From a virus, in the IMG/VR virus record IMGVR_UViG_3300032157_000001, positions 307,505-371,504 of that record: a stretch of DNA of 64,000 nucleotides; one strand, written 5' to 3'. Below the pieces are notes generated by a model, which was given only the letters and a program-made list of their open reading frames with translations, ran no database searches and was not told the origin of the DNA. The position numbers and the translations under genes are program-made. Positions 14,718 to 21,973 of the stretch are shown piece after piece. Each line of letters begins with the position of its first letter. The stretch's first letter is position 1.

Positions 14718-14771
14718 ATGGAGCCAAGGGGCAGTCCTCCGACTGTGAGTTCCCTTTCAACTTGGCATTTG
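14718..14771 (-). other. Nested hairpin spacer between two tRNA-Gly genes
   Basis: Minus-strand GCCAAG/CTTGGC encloses GGG/CCC and CAGTC-GGAG-GACTG, giving a three-tier hairpin that fills the gap between the two tRNAs. Confidence 0.45.
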
Positions 14772-14843
14772 AGCAGATGATGAGAATCGAACTCACGACC
14801 CGTCCTTGGCAAGGACATGTGTTACCACTAGCACCACATCTGC
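14772..14843 (-). tRNA. tRNA-Gly(GCC)
   Basis: Acceptor GCAGATG/CATCTGC, discriminator U, anticodon loop TTGCCAA. D- and T-arms are nearly identical to tRNA-Gly(UCC), so the two are duplicates that diverged at acceptor and anticodon. Confidence 0.92.
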
Positions 14844-14879
14844 ATAGGCACCTAACCGCTTTCGCTAAATCAGGTATGT

Positions 14880-15032
14880 TTATTCTTCAACTTTTATTAA
14901 AGGGTATTTGAAGAATTTTTTTCTTACCCTTGTTCGAGTTCTTAATCTCGAATCATCACCTTCACACAAATAACAAAAGCAATATCTTCGTTGGTGTCGT
15001 TTCCAAGATTTCTTACTTTTCTTCTTTTGCAT
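14880..15032 (-). CDS. Small basic Cys-containing protein, 50 aa
   Basis: MQKKKSKKSWKRHQRRYCFC then LCEG: a strongly basic N-terminus plus three Cys. A GTATTTAT motif ends 4 nt before the ATG. Likely a real late small protein that binds nucleic acid; unrecognised. Confidence 0.55.
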   Translation of the reverse strand: MQKKKSKKSWKRHQRRYCFCYLCEGDDSRLRTRTRVRKKFFKYPLIKVEE

Positions 15033-15036
15033 GTTT

Positions 15037-15044
15037 ATAAATAC
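15037..15044 (-). promoter_or_regulatory. GTATTTAT motif before 14880-15032
   Basis: Sense-orientation motif 4 nt upstream of ATG. Confidence 0.5.
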
Positions 15045-15446
15045 TTACTTAAAATTTTCAAAATCTTTGGCGTAACGTATGCCTTGTCTATTTTGACCAG
15101 ATTTATCTAATCTCAAACAAAATATTTTAAGGTCAGGCAATTCATTTAATTTGATATAATAAATTTTGTCGTTATCGGGACAGTATACAATATAGTAATC
15201 AATTTTTGATCTATCAATCATTATTTTTTTACCGTTTACCACATTTTCAAGAGGAACATCAATAGTACCTCTCTTACTTTTTTGACGATACTTTACTTGT
15301 ATTCGTTTTAAATTCATTGAGTCATCGCCAACGATTAAATCAACACACGTGGTGTCAGTAAATGGTAAGAAACAATTATAACCCTTTTCCACTAATTCTG
15401 CCACAACCTTGGCTAAACCAATGTTTCCCTTTTCGTTAGTATTCAT
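15045..15446 (-). CDS. PD-(D/E)XK nuclease-like protein (intron-associated endonuclease family), 133 aa
   Basis: KGNIGLAKVVAELVEKGYNCFLPF..CVDLIVGD..RIQVKYRQ follows the E-xn-D-xn-QVKY core of the PD-(D/E)XK group that includes the tRNA-intron enzyme I-Ssp6803I. Active-site candidates are E18, D36 and Q53/K55. The start at 15446 lies 2 nt after tRNA-Ser(GCU); the upstream frame crosses the tRNA. It sits among tRNAs, one of which (16040-16214) is interrupted. Homing activity is inferred only. Confidence 0.7.
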   Translation of the reverse strand: MNTNEKGNIGLAKVVAELVEKGYNCFLPFTDTTCVDLIVGDDSMNLKRIQVKYRQKSKRGTIDVPLENVVNGKKIMIDRSKIDYYIVYCPDNDKIYYIKLNELPDLKIFCLRLDKSGQNRQGIRYAKDFENFK

Positions 15447-15448
15447 AG

Positions 15449-15534
15449 CAGAGAGTATCAGATTCGAACTGATGGTGCCTTTCGACACGGCACTTTAGCA
15501 AAGTGCTGGATTAATCCATCTCTCCCAACTCTCT
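15449..15534 (-). tRNA. tRNA-Ser(GCU)
   Basis: Type II, acceptor AGAGAGT/ACTCTCT, discriminator G, anticodon stem GCACT/AGTGC with loop TTGCTAA. Confidence 0.93.
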
Positions 15535-15538
15535 ATTG

Positions 15539-15611
15539 TACTCATAGAGGGACTCGAACCCCCACTCTTGATGATATAAGCATCCTGCTTTAACCGTTAA
15601 GCTATACGAGC
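15539..15611 (-). tRNA. tRNA-Ile(UAU)
   Basis: Acceptor GCTCGTA/TATGAGT (G1-U72), anticodon loop CTTATAT, which reads AUA directly rather than through a lysidine-modified CAU. Only 4 nt from tRNA-Ser(GCU). Confidence 0.85.
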
Positions 15612-15614
15612 TAA

Positions 15615-16034
15615 TTAAAATAATCCACTAAATTTTTGTATTGCTAAAATATATCTTGCATCATCATCTGCATAATTAAAGTTGTCAGATGGTGTTAACT
15701 CCAACTCAAGATATATTCCACTTTTATGAGGATCATGAGACACCCCCCATCTATATATCATAATTATACCGGTATAAAATTCACCCATCCACAAAACTTG
15801 CACCGGAGAGTTCGCATTATGATTAGGAAGTGCTGATTGAAGTTGGGAACACACCCTGTAAAAATTTTTACTCTTAGCAAGAATAGTTTCTTCAGTAAAA
15901 TTTTTAGGACACCGACTAATGTATGTATTATGCATCGTACCAAGTCCATTAATTGTTAAGCGGTTGCCAAGTTGGGCTACCATACAATCAATCAATTTTA
16001 TGGTAACATTTCCAATCCTAATTCTTTTACTCAT
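15615..16034 (-). CDS. Hypothetical protein, 139 aa
   Basis: Soluble alpha-beta protein ending 3 nt before tRNA-Ile(UAU) and starting 5 nt after the interrupted tRNA-like element. Contains VQVLWMGEFYTGIIMIYRWG. No family recognised. Confidence 0.7.
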   Translation of the reverse strand: MSKRIRIGNVTIKLIDCMVAQLGNRLTINGLGTMHNTYISRCPKNFTEETILAKSKNFYRVCSQLQSALPNHNANSPVQVLWMGEFYTGIIMIYRWGVSHDPHKSGIYLELELTPSDNFNYADDDARYILAIQKFSGLF

Positions 16035-16039
16035 ATCGC

Positions 16040-16214
16040 TGTGAAGGTTGGGGTCGAACCAACACGTGGAGATTAGGCTTACTACGCAACGATAATTTCT
16101 TTACCGGACAGGGGATTCATTGATTACCAACCAATGAAAAATACGTTTCAGCTTTTTTTCTGTTTCCACTCCCAAGAGACCGTTGGGTAATGTCTGCCAA
16201 TTTCACCACTTCAC
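16040..16214 (-). tRNA. tRNA-like gene interrupted by a structured insertion of about 100 nt
   Basis: Acceptor GTGAAG/CTTCAC, a Leu-type D-arm (TGAAATTGGCAGAC) and T-arm GTTGG-TTCGACC-CCAAC are clear, but about 115 nt separate D and T arms. The insert has CCCAA-CGGTCTC-TTGGG and CATTG/CAATG hairpins, and ATTACC upstream can pair with GGTAAT in the second loop. No usual anticodon loop is found. It could be an intron-bearing tRNA or a tRNA-like RNA. Confidence 0.55.
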
Positions 16215-16220
16215 AATTTG

Positions 16221-16293
16221 TAGTCCCGGTGAGAGTCGAACTCACTACATCCACATTATCAGTGTGGCTATCTAACCGTTGATATACGCGACC
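16221..16293 (-). tRNA. tRNA-Ile(GAU), copy 1
   Basis: Acceptor GGTCGCG/CGGGACT with one G-G mismatch, anticodon stem CCACA/TGTGG with loop CTGATAA, T-arm GTGAG-TTCGACT-CTCAC. Confidence 0.87.
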
Positions 16294-16295
16294 AT

Positions 16296-16508
16296 TTAAT
16301 TATTCAAATAATCTTCTACATCTTTTTTGTACTCTTGTCTTTGACGCACATTATCTTTATGAAGTTCAGAGCTTTCATGTACTCTTTTAAAAAACGACAC
16401 CATCTCTGCACCGTTTCGCTCTAACATTAGTTTGTTAGCACCTGAAGATTCAATTTCAGTGATAAGATTACAATAAACACATTCATAATATGATATTTTT
16501 TTCATCAT
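16296..16508 (-). CDS. Small C2H2-like protein, 70 aa (paralog group)
   Basis: YECVYCNL (residues 8-15) with His residues at about 44 and 50 gives a CxxC...HxxxxxH pattern shared with 16509-16754 and 16819-17013. Ends 2 nt before tRNA-Ile. Function unknown. Confidence 0.68.
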   Translation of the reverse strand: MMKKISYYECVYCNLITEIESSGANKLMLERNGAEMVSFFKRVHESSELHKDNVRQRQEYKKDVEDYLNN

Positions 16509-16754
16509 TTAATCACTATCTATATACTCAACCAAATTCTCACAATAAAACTTAAAATCTTCCCGCTCTAAACGATGTATTCTTTCTACTTTCCAACGAT
16601 GATTCGCACCATAAGCAAAAAAATGATTGTGAAGAACCAATTGAACTTTTTCTATTGCTGTCAGTTTTGATTCTAACGGATCATCACTTTCACACGTCTC
16701 TGAAAAAATTTCATCACATAACGTACATTTTGCCGTTGCTGTACTTTTATACAT
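16509..16754 (-). CDS. Small C2H2-like protein, 81 aa, starting 1 nt after tRNA-Ile
   Basis: AKCTLCDEIF (residues 8-17) with later His residues (HNHFF, NHRWK, IHRL). Directly abuts its paralog 16296-16508. ATG is 1 nt after the tRNA-Ile discriminator. Confidence 0.68.
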   Translation of the reverse strand: MYKSTATAKCTLCDEIFSETCESDDPLESKLTAIEKVQLVLHNHFFAYGANHRWKVERIHRLEREDFKFYCENLVEYIDSD

Positions 16755-16755
16755 G

Positions 16756-16828
16756 TCCTCAAGGCTGGACTCGAACCAGCACTCTCCAAGGTATCAGCTT
16801 GGCGATTTAACCATTAATCTACAAGAGG
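16756..16828 (-). tRNA. tRNA-Ile(GAU), copy 2
   Basis: Anticodon stem CCAAG/CTTGG with loop CTGATAC, T-arm GCTGG-TTCGAGT-CCAGC. The acceptor has two T-T mismatches (CCTCTTG/CTTGAGG). Its U8-A9-G10 gives the stop of 16819-17013. Confidence 0.82.
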
Positions 16829-17013
16829 TTGATATAACTTTTTATTTCAGAGTAAATGGCGTGTTTTTCGGTTCTCTTATGCTTTTCAACTTTTTCTGTC
16901 AACCGCTTTGTTGCCATTCTTTTAGCAGCAACATGACCATTAGCACGACCCCAACTTTTAATTTCAAGATCACACACAACACATTTATATCTTACAGTAA
17001 TATATGATGTCAC
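16819..17013 (-). CDS. Small C2H2-like protein, 64 aa, stop codon inside tRNA-Ile
   Basis: YKCVVCDLEI (residues 9-18) and C-terminal KHKRTEKH supply a CxxC...HxxxxxH zinc site as in the two neighbours. The last residues and the TAG stop lie within the first 10 nt of tRNA-Ile(GAU). Confidence 0.68.
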   Translation of the reverse strand: MTSYITVRYKCVVCDLEIKSWGRANGHVAAKRMATKRLTEKVEKHKRTEKHAIYSEIKSYINLL

Positions 17014-17198
17014 TCTTTCTTACGTAAATAATAATTCTCTACTTCAGATAACGACATGAGATAATTTTGTTCAAGCAATTTTATCCTATACAACAAAGTA
17101 AAACTACCAGCACTATCACCTTGAGGAATATGTTTCTTGTCAAGATGTTCGTGTGCTTTCTTAACTTCTGCTTCGTAAGTGTTGTGGTTCTTACTCAT
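17010..17198 (-). CDS. Hypothetical helical protein, 62 aa
   Basis: Starts 6 nt after tRNA-Arg(ACG) at MSKNHNTYEAEVKKAHEHL; the longer upstream frame lies in the tRNA. Overlaps the next gene by 4 nt. Function unknown. Confidence 0.62.
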   Translation of the reverse strand: MSKNHNTYEAEVKKAHEHLDKKHIPQGDSAGSFTLLYRIKLLEQNYLMSLSEVENYYLRKKE

Positions 17199-17204
17199 GT
17201 TTAG

Positions 17205-17278
17205 TACCCTCAGTAGGAGTCGAACCCACAATCTTTTGGTTCGTAGCCAAATGATTTATCCAGTTAATCTATGAGAGC
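17205..17278 (-). tRNA. tRNA-Arg(ACG)
   Basis: Acceptor GCTCTCA/TGAGGGT (G1-U72), anticodon stem TTTGG/CCAAA with loop CTACGAA. Confidence 0.9.
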
Positions 17279-17288
17279 ATATTTGCCA

Positions 17289-17534
17289 TTAAATGGCAAA
17301 TTCATACGTTGTTATATTTTCACTTCTCAAATCTGCTTTGATTCTTGAACTGATGGCAGATTTTAATTCGCTGTTGAAGAGCATGTCGAAAAATCCAACG
17401 TGTATTACGACATGTTTCTTTCCGTTTCTCATTTTTACATCTACAGATTCAACATCTTCAATCAATTGAATGTCCGTGTCATTCTGTAAAATGAGTCTAC
17501 CCGCAGCTAGGTCTCTAAGTGTGTACTTTTCCAT
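17289..17534 (-). CDS. Hypothetical protein, 81 aa
   Basis: Alpha-beta protein with a central VDVKMRNGKKHVVIHVGF strand region. 4 nt from the upstream stop. No family recognised. Confidence 0.7.
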   Translation of the reverse strand: MEKYTLRDLAAGRLILQNDTDIQLIEDVESVDVKMRNGKKHVVIHVGFFDMLFNSELKSAISSRIKADLRSENITTYEFAI

Positions 17535-17538
17535 ACAA

Positions 17539-17721
17539 TTATTTTTTATAATTTAAAATTTTACTGTGTTGCAATTCAGAAAGAACAATCATAAAATCAA
17601 AATCGTTAATTTTAAGTTTCGGTTCTTCCTTACTTTTAAAGTTGTTCATCGTCTTGAGAATTTCTAATTTGATTTCCTCACGGACTCTCCAACGTTTAAT
17701 TTGTTCTTTCGTTAAATTCAT
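17539..17721 (-). CDS. Hypothetical protein, 60 aa, starting 1 nt after tRNA-Arg(UCU)
   Basis: MNLTKEQIKRWRVREEIKLEI is a basic helix. ATG is 1 nt beyond the tRNA-Arg(UCU) discriminator. Function unknown. Confidence 0.65.
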   Translation of the reverse strand: MNLTKEQIKRWRVREEIKLEILKTMNNFKSKEEPKLKINDFDFMIVLSELQHSKILNYKK

Positions 17722-17722
17722 G

Positions 17723-17796
17723 TGTCCCCAAAGGGAGTCGAACCCTTAGTCGTCTGCTTAGAAGGCAGAAGCTTTATCCAATTAAGCTACAGGAAC
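17723..17796 (-). tRNA. tRNA-Arg(UCU)
   Basis: Acceptor GTTCCTG/TGGGGAC, anticodon stem TCTGC/GCAGA with loop CTTCTAA. Confidence 0.92.
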
Positions 17797-17805
17797 AAAA
17801 TATTG

Positions 17806-17877
17806 AGCCGAAGGTCGGACTCGAACCGACAACCAACTGATTACAAATCAGCTATTCTACCATTGAACTACCCCGGC
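17806..17877 (-). tRNA. tRNA-Thr(UGU)
   Basis: Acceptor GCCGGGG/CTTCGGC, anticodon stem GCTGA/TCAGT with loop TTTGTAA. A GTATTTAT motif lies 17 nt upstream. Confidence 0.9.
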
Positions 17878-17894
17878 AAAATGCGAAACACTAC

Positions 17895-17902
17895 ATAAAT
17901 AC
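17895..17902 (-). promoter_or_regulatory. GTATTTAT motif before the tRNA-Thr(UGU) array
   Basis: Sense-orientation motif 17 nt before the tRNA 5' end, the only good case directly in front of a tRNA. Confidence 0.5.
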
Positions 17903-18010
17903 CCGAAAGTAAATGTATGCAATGTTTCACAAAATATCACCTATTTTGTTAAAAATTTCCAACATGTCAATGAGCTTGTCGTTGTTTAATCTTTGGTAGG
18001 TGACCGCAGA

Positions 18011-18307
18011 TTAATCAACTTTTACTGCTTTTGCAGCCGCTTCCTTCTCAAGAAGCATTTCAATGTGTCCAATCGGGCTTACACCCGGAGGAAGTAACTC
18101 AATATTCTTGAAGCCGTTTGCCTCAGTGATTATTGAATCGTCAGGATGCACAGCACCCGGATATTTTTCACCATATGAACCAGTAACTTTCTTTGTAACG
18201 GGATCAACATCACCCCAATCACTGCCCCTACCGACATGTTTGTCGATGGGTTCAACGCAGAAGGTTCTCTCTCCTATCGTCACATAAAATCGTCCCGTGT
18301 GGCTCAT
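18011..18307 (-). CDS. Hypothetical protein, 98 aa
   Basis: The open frame extends through tRNA-Asn, so ATG at 18307 (MSHTGRFYVTIGERTF) is chosen, 14 nt after the tRNA. Ends in a helix rich in Glu and Ala. No family recognised. Confidence 0.7.
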   Translation of the reverse strand: MSHTGRFYVTIGERTFCVEPIDKHVGRGSDWGDVDPVTKKVTGSYGEKYPGAVHPDDSIITEANGFKNIELLPPGVSPIGHIEMLLEKEAAAKAVKVD

Positions 18308-18321
18308 ATAACTATCTTTTG

Positions 18322-18393
18322 AGGGAAGGGTGGGGGTCGAACCCACAACCTGCTGATTAACAATCAGATGATCTACCATTGATCTACCGACCC
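18322..18393 (-). tRNA. tRNA-Asn(GUU), copy 2
   Basis: Anticodon loop TTGTTAA, T-arm GTGGG-TTCGACC-CCCAC. The acceptor GGGTCGG/CCTTCCC has two mismatches in the middle. Confidence 0.84.
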
Positions 18394-18401
18394 ATAACAA
18401 T

Positions 18402-18428
18402 AAAAAAGCCCGACTTTTTGGGTCGGGC
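18402..18428 (-). terminator. Intrinsic terminator upstream of tRNA-Asn
   Basis: GCCCGAC/GTCGGGC stem followed by six T on the minus strand; closes the small gene 18460-18594. Confidence 0.85.
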
Positions 18429-18459
18429 CTTCGTTTGATTTTATATTCTATCTCACATT

Positions 18460-18594
18460 TTAGATAGTGTTTATGTCAAACATTGACCCGACAATAGAAT
18501 TATTACTGCCTCTAAATGAGAGCGTAATAATCCCCGATGTAGTTATATTCCCACACCAGTTGCTTCGGTTAATATTTGACATTAGAACTTTCAT
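18460..18594 (-). CDS. Small protein, 44 aa, in its own promoter-terminator unit
   Basis: ATG at 18594 lies 17 nt after a strong host-type promoter (18612-18641), and an intrinsic terminator follows. The protein is Ser/Asn/Gly rich (GNITTSGIITLSFRGSNNS). The frame is open further upstream into the DHFR gene, but the promoter supports this start. Confidence 0.6.
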   Translation of the reverse strand: MKVLMSNINRSNWCGNITTSGIITLSFRGSNNSIVGSMFDINTI

Positions 18595-18611
18595 GACTTT
18601 TAAATCTTTTG

Positions 18612-18641
18612 CAAATTTACATATACATACGGGATAATCAA
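18612..18641 (-). promoter_or_regulatory. Bacteroidota-type promoter of 18460-18594
   Basis: TTG, 19-nt spacer, TAAATTTG; overlaps the 3' end of the DHFR gene. Confidence 0.7.
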
Positions 18642-19192
18642 GAAAAAGTTGCGAAATTTTTAAGTTTTTTTTCATACGTAACAAAATCGAATGAAAAAGC
18701 ATGCTTCGCATCAGCATGATGATTAACTCTTGACACCTCTTCCAGTACCTGATTTCTCACTGCGAATTCAAGACTAGATTTTTTTAAACTTGGCATAACT
18801 ATATCGCCTTCAACATCAGCATTAATTTCAGTGATCATGAATGTTTTTACGTGTGGCATTGCAAGCCAATAAATTTCAGCACCACCGATGATGAAAACTT
18901 TTCCAGTACTAGCTGCTATCGCAGCATCAATGTCGTTAAAAACTTCTGCTCCGTCAAACTGGTCAGTCATAATCAATCGTTGTCTGGTGATAACGATGTT
19001 ACGTCTGTTTGGGAGAGGTCTGTATTTCTTAGGAATTGAGTCCCAAGATTTTCTTCCCATGATAACGGTATGATTTGTCGTTACCTCAGCAAAGTACCTC
19101 ATATCGTCGGGTAATTTCCAAGGTAGTGTGTTTCCGTTGCCAATAACCCCATTTTGGGCCACTGCGGCTATTAAAATAATCTCTTTTTCCAT
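18638..19192 (-). CDS. folA: Dihydrofolate reductase, 184 aa
   Basis: IILIAAVAQNGVIGNGNTLPWKLPDDMRYF (from residue 5), VIMGRKSWDSIP, and KVFIIGGAEIY are the classic DHFR substrate, NADPH-binding and GG motifs. It reduces dihydrofolate to tetrahydrofolate for thymidylate synthesis. A TTG at 19198 is rejected for ATG at 19192. C-terminus about 20 residues longer than the E. coli enzyme. Confidence 0.93.
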   Translation of the reverse strand: MEKEIILIAAVAQNGVIGNGNTLPWKLPDDMRYFAEVTTNHTVIMGRKSWDSIPKKYRPLPNRRNIVITRQRLIMTDQFDGAEVFNDIDAAIAASTGKVFIIGGAEIYWLAMPHVKTFMITEINADVEGDIVMPSLKKSSLEFAVRNQVLEEVSRVNHHADAKHAFSFDFVTYEKKLKNFATFS

Positions 19193-19212
19193 GATCAAAA
19201 GTAGTGTTTTTA

Positions 19213-19244
19213 TTTGGATTTGTCCTAATAAAAAGTTACATTTG
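19213..19244 (+). promoter_or_regulatory. Bacteroidota-type promoter of the large VWA gene
   Basis: TTTG, 20-nt spacer, TACATTTG, about 40 nt before ATG at 19284. Confidence 0.65.
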
Positions 19245-19283
19245 TTTTCTTTAAAATAACATAATACTGATTAAAATTTAACT

Positions 19284-21557
19284 ATGAAGAACATCAAATT
19301 CAACGACTCATTTTACCTCACCATTCAAGACGTAAATGTCGGTGCGGAAAATCACAAAACCCTTAAACAGGCTGCAACAAATTTCATTACGATCATCGAC
19401 GTTTCCGGTTCGATGTCTTATGAACTCGGATCAATCCGAACCCAATTAAAGAACAAGCTTTCAAATCTTGTCAAAGAAGGTGACACCATCACCATCATCT
19501 GGTTCTCCGGTAATCGCGATGCCGGAATCTTAAAAGAAGAAGTTGAGATCAAATCTCTCAAGTCTCTTCAAGACCTCAACAATGCCATTGACAAATTCAT
19601 TCGTCCAATCGGCGCAACAGCATTCCACAAACCACTCGAACTTGCTCACGAAGCAATCGGTCGTATCAAAAAGAACAGACCAAACAGCATGTTCTCATTG
19701 ATCTTCTTGACTGACGGTTACAACAACGACTGTGCATGGAGTGATGTAATTGCATCGTTGAAGAAGCTTGAACCAAATCTTGCTGCATCAACTTTTGTTG
19801 AGTACGGCTATTATGCGGACAGCAGAAGAATTGCTGAGATGGCCGAGCTTATCGGTGGCGAAAAGATTGAGGCTCAGAAATTCGACGATTACGATGTGAT
19901 CTTCGAATCTAAGATTCAAAAGACATACTCTTCTGCAAAGAAGGTTCTTGTCGACCTGCCAACAAACGTGAAGTTCGATTTCGCTTTCACTATCAGTGAA
20001 GACAACGAAGTTATTCTTTATGGTATCAAAGAAAGACAAGTACTGGTTCCCGAAAACACCAAGTCACTTCTTTATTTCACAAGCGGTGCCGCGAAGTTCG
20101 TAACATACGACGATCCTTCAGATCAGGAGTTGAACAAACTCATGTACGGAAGTGTGTACGTATTGAGCGAGAAACTTCAAACCGAATACGTTGATGATGT
20201 ATTCAAAGTGTTGGGCGACCAAAAACTTTATAAGACATTTTCAAACGCTTTTGGTAAGCAGAAATTGTTTGCCTTCAAAGGTTTGGTTAAGGAATGTATT
20301 GGCGACAAGTCAAAACAATTCATCTCCGGAAGATCAACCAATATGGTATTGGACGAAAACGCTTATTGCGTGATGAATCTGATCGACGATATAACATCTG
20401 ACGAGAACGCTCTGGTCTATCCATTGCACGAAGAATTCAACTACAATAGAATTGGAGCTAAAAAAGTTTCCAAGGCTGAAAGTCTCAATGAAGATCAAAA
20501 GAAAAAGATTGCCAGTGCAACCACAATTGAAGAGATTAAGGCTCTTGCCGATGAAATGGTTGAAACAACTTCATTGAAGTTCGAGTATAACGACAAGAAA
20601 AAGGGCTATCCAATCAATGGTCTTGTCTGGTCATCTGATCGTGCAAACTTGTCGATCAAAATCCAGTACGATGGTTACGTAACGCTTCCCGAAAATAATT
20701 TCGGTTTGACCAAATTTGATACGTTCATCTACAGAACATACACGATCATCAAGGATGGTATTTTGAATCTTTCACAGCTTCCGATGAAATTATCTGAATC
20801 CACGTTGGATAAGATTTCAAAGCAGTCTGGCGTTAACGTAGTGTACGCATCTGATGGTAGCAACATCGGGATTGTTGAATTTTCTGAACTTCCAATCATC
20901 AACAAAAAGATGGTTAAGTCGATCTCAGCAAAAAAACTCGCTATGTTGGAGTATGAGCTACTTCAAACTCAAGCACTTGAGAAGGTTTACAAATATTTCG
21001 AAGCAAGCCACTTCCCTAAAGAGTCTAAAGGATTCGTTGAGAAGTATGGTAAAGAAGCTGAGGAATGGTTAAAGACGTTGGGTCTTACCGAATCAAATGG
21101 GTACAACGAGCCGGGAATGACTCTTGAGAAAGGTACTGACTTCTACATGGCACCAGTACTGGAAACAAAGATCGCGAAACACTCTTCAAGTCCGAAAGTT
21201 CTTGATGTCATCAATAAGATGAAAGAGGGTAAGGCACTTAATCCATATGACCAGTTGTTGAAAGTGGCCATCGATGACTACAATGCGGTTGTTACATCCA
21301 GCTTGTATGTTGGATTGACTGACACCAAATTGAAGGATGAGGCTCTTAGGAATTGGTTAAAGTCTGTGAAGACTGCAATGAACAAGAAGAGAAAATCTTT
21401 GTTGCAAGACATTGCTCAGATAAAATTCTCATTGATTCTTTCCAAAAAGTGGTTTGAGGAATTCAGTTCTTTTGACGAAAACACTTTGAGCTTGAAAGTC
21501 GGTAAGGATGATTTGGGTATCGTATTCGACTACAAGGAGAAGCAGGTTAACCTGTAA
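19284..21557 (+). CDS. Large VWA-domain protein, 757 aa
   Basis: The VWA domain spans about residues 30-215 with MIDAS DVSGSMS (residues 39-45), conserved T (GATAFHKP) and LIFLTDGYNND. The remaining 540 residues are an alpha-beta mix without recognised domains, ending in a helical segment. Single-gene unit with a host-type promoter and a terminator at 21581. Similar proteins in bacteria act in chaperone or stress complexes, but the role here is unknown. Confidence 0.82.
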   Translation: MKNIKFNDSFYLTIQDVNVGAENHKTLKQAATNFITIIDVSGSMSYELGSIRTQLKNKLSNLVKEGDTITIIWFSGNRDAGILKEEVEIKSLKSLQDLNNAIDKFIRPIGATAFHKPLELAHEAIGRIKKNRPNSMFSLIFLTDGYNNDCAWSDVIASLKKLEPNLAASTFVEYGYYADSRRIAEMAELIGGEKIEAQKFDDYDVIFESKIQKTYSSAKKVLVDLPTNVKFDFAFTISEDNEVILYGIKERQVLVPENTKSLLYFTSGAAKFVTYDDPSDQELNKLMYGSVYVLSEKLQTEYVDDVFKVLGDQKLYKTFSNAFGKQKLFAFKGLVKECIGDKSKQFISGRSTNMVLDENAYCVMNLIDDITSDENALVYPLHEEFNYNRIGAKKVSKAESLNEDQKKKIASATTIEEIKALADEMVETTSLKFEYNDKKKGYPINGLVWSSDRANLSIKIQYDGYVTLPENNFGLTKFDTFIYRTYTIIKDGILNLSQLPMKLSESTLDKISKQSGVNVVYASDGSNIGIVEFSELPIINKKMVKSISAKKLAMLEYELLQTQALEKVYKYFEASHFPKESKGFVEKYGKEAEEWLKTLGLTESNGYNEPGMTLEKGTDFYMAPVLETKIAKHSSSPKVLDVINKMKEGKALNPYDQLLKVAIDDYNAVVTSSLYVGLTDTKLKDEALRNWLKSVKTAMNKKRKSLLQDIAQIKFSLILSKKWFEEFSSFDENTLSLKVGKDDLGIVFDYKEKQVNL

Positions 21558-21580
21558 GATTCAAAATAGAAGAAAAGCAA

Positions 21581-21608
21581 AAGGCTCGTTTAACTACGAG
21601 CCTTTTTT
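21581..21608. terminator. Bidirectional intrinsic terminator
   Basis: AAGGCTCG/CGAGCCTT hairpin with T run on the + strand; its loop holds the stop of the convergent gene 21590-21973. Confidence 0.85.
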
Positions 21609-21973
21609 ATTTGCTTTCTTTTTGCTGGCTTTGTCGTTTTGGATAACTCAGCCAATCTATCTACAGTCCAATGTGGTTGGTAGATTGCTTGATCCTTGTA
21701 CTTGAAAGCCTCTCTTGCCTCGTGTATGATAAAGTCCTGACATGCGTACCATGCCTTATTAACGACCTCATCTTTTAACGCAAACGAAGAGAGATAATGT
21801 TTTCCCCCTCTTTGATCAGACATCTTTCCGGTTTCATTGTCGACCATGTGACAAGAAAGTTGAATTAAGAATCCATCACCTTTTTCGAACACTCTCCATG
21901 TAAATGGGTGTTGGAACAATGTGAAAGAAATTTCTTCAGTTAGGATTTTTTGGATTTTTTTAATGGTCATCAT
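21590..21973 (-). CDS. Hypothetical protein, 127 aa
   Basis: Coupled to the PARG-like gene by an ATGA overlap. Contains QLSCHMVDNETGKMSDQRGGKHYLSS and a basic C-terminal tail. No family recognised. Confidence 0.75.
   Translation of the reverse strand: MMTIKKIQKILTEEISFTLFQHPFTWRVFEKGDGFLIQLSCHMVDNETGKMSDQRGGKHYLSSFALKDEVVNKAWYACQDFIIHEAREAFKYKDQAIYQPHWTVDRLAELSKTTKPAKRKQIKKARS

Noticed and set aside
16040-16214. Classic group I intron in a Leu-type tRNA
   Set aside because: The insert is only about 100 nt and lacks recognisable P7/P3 core sequences; left as a structured insertion.
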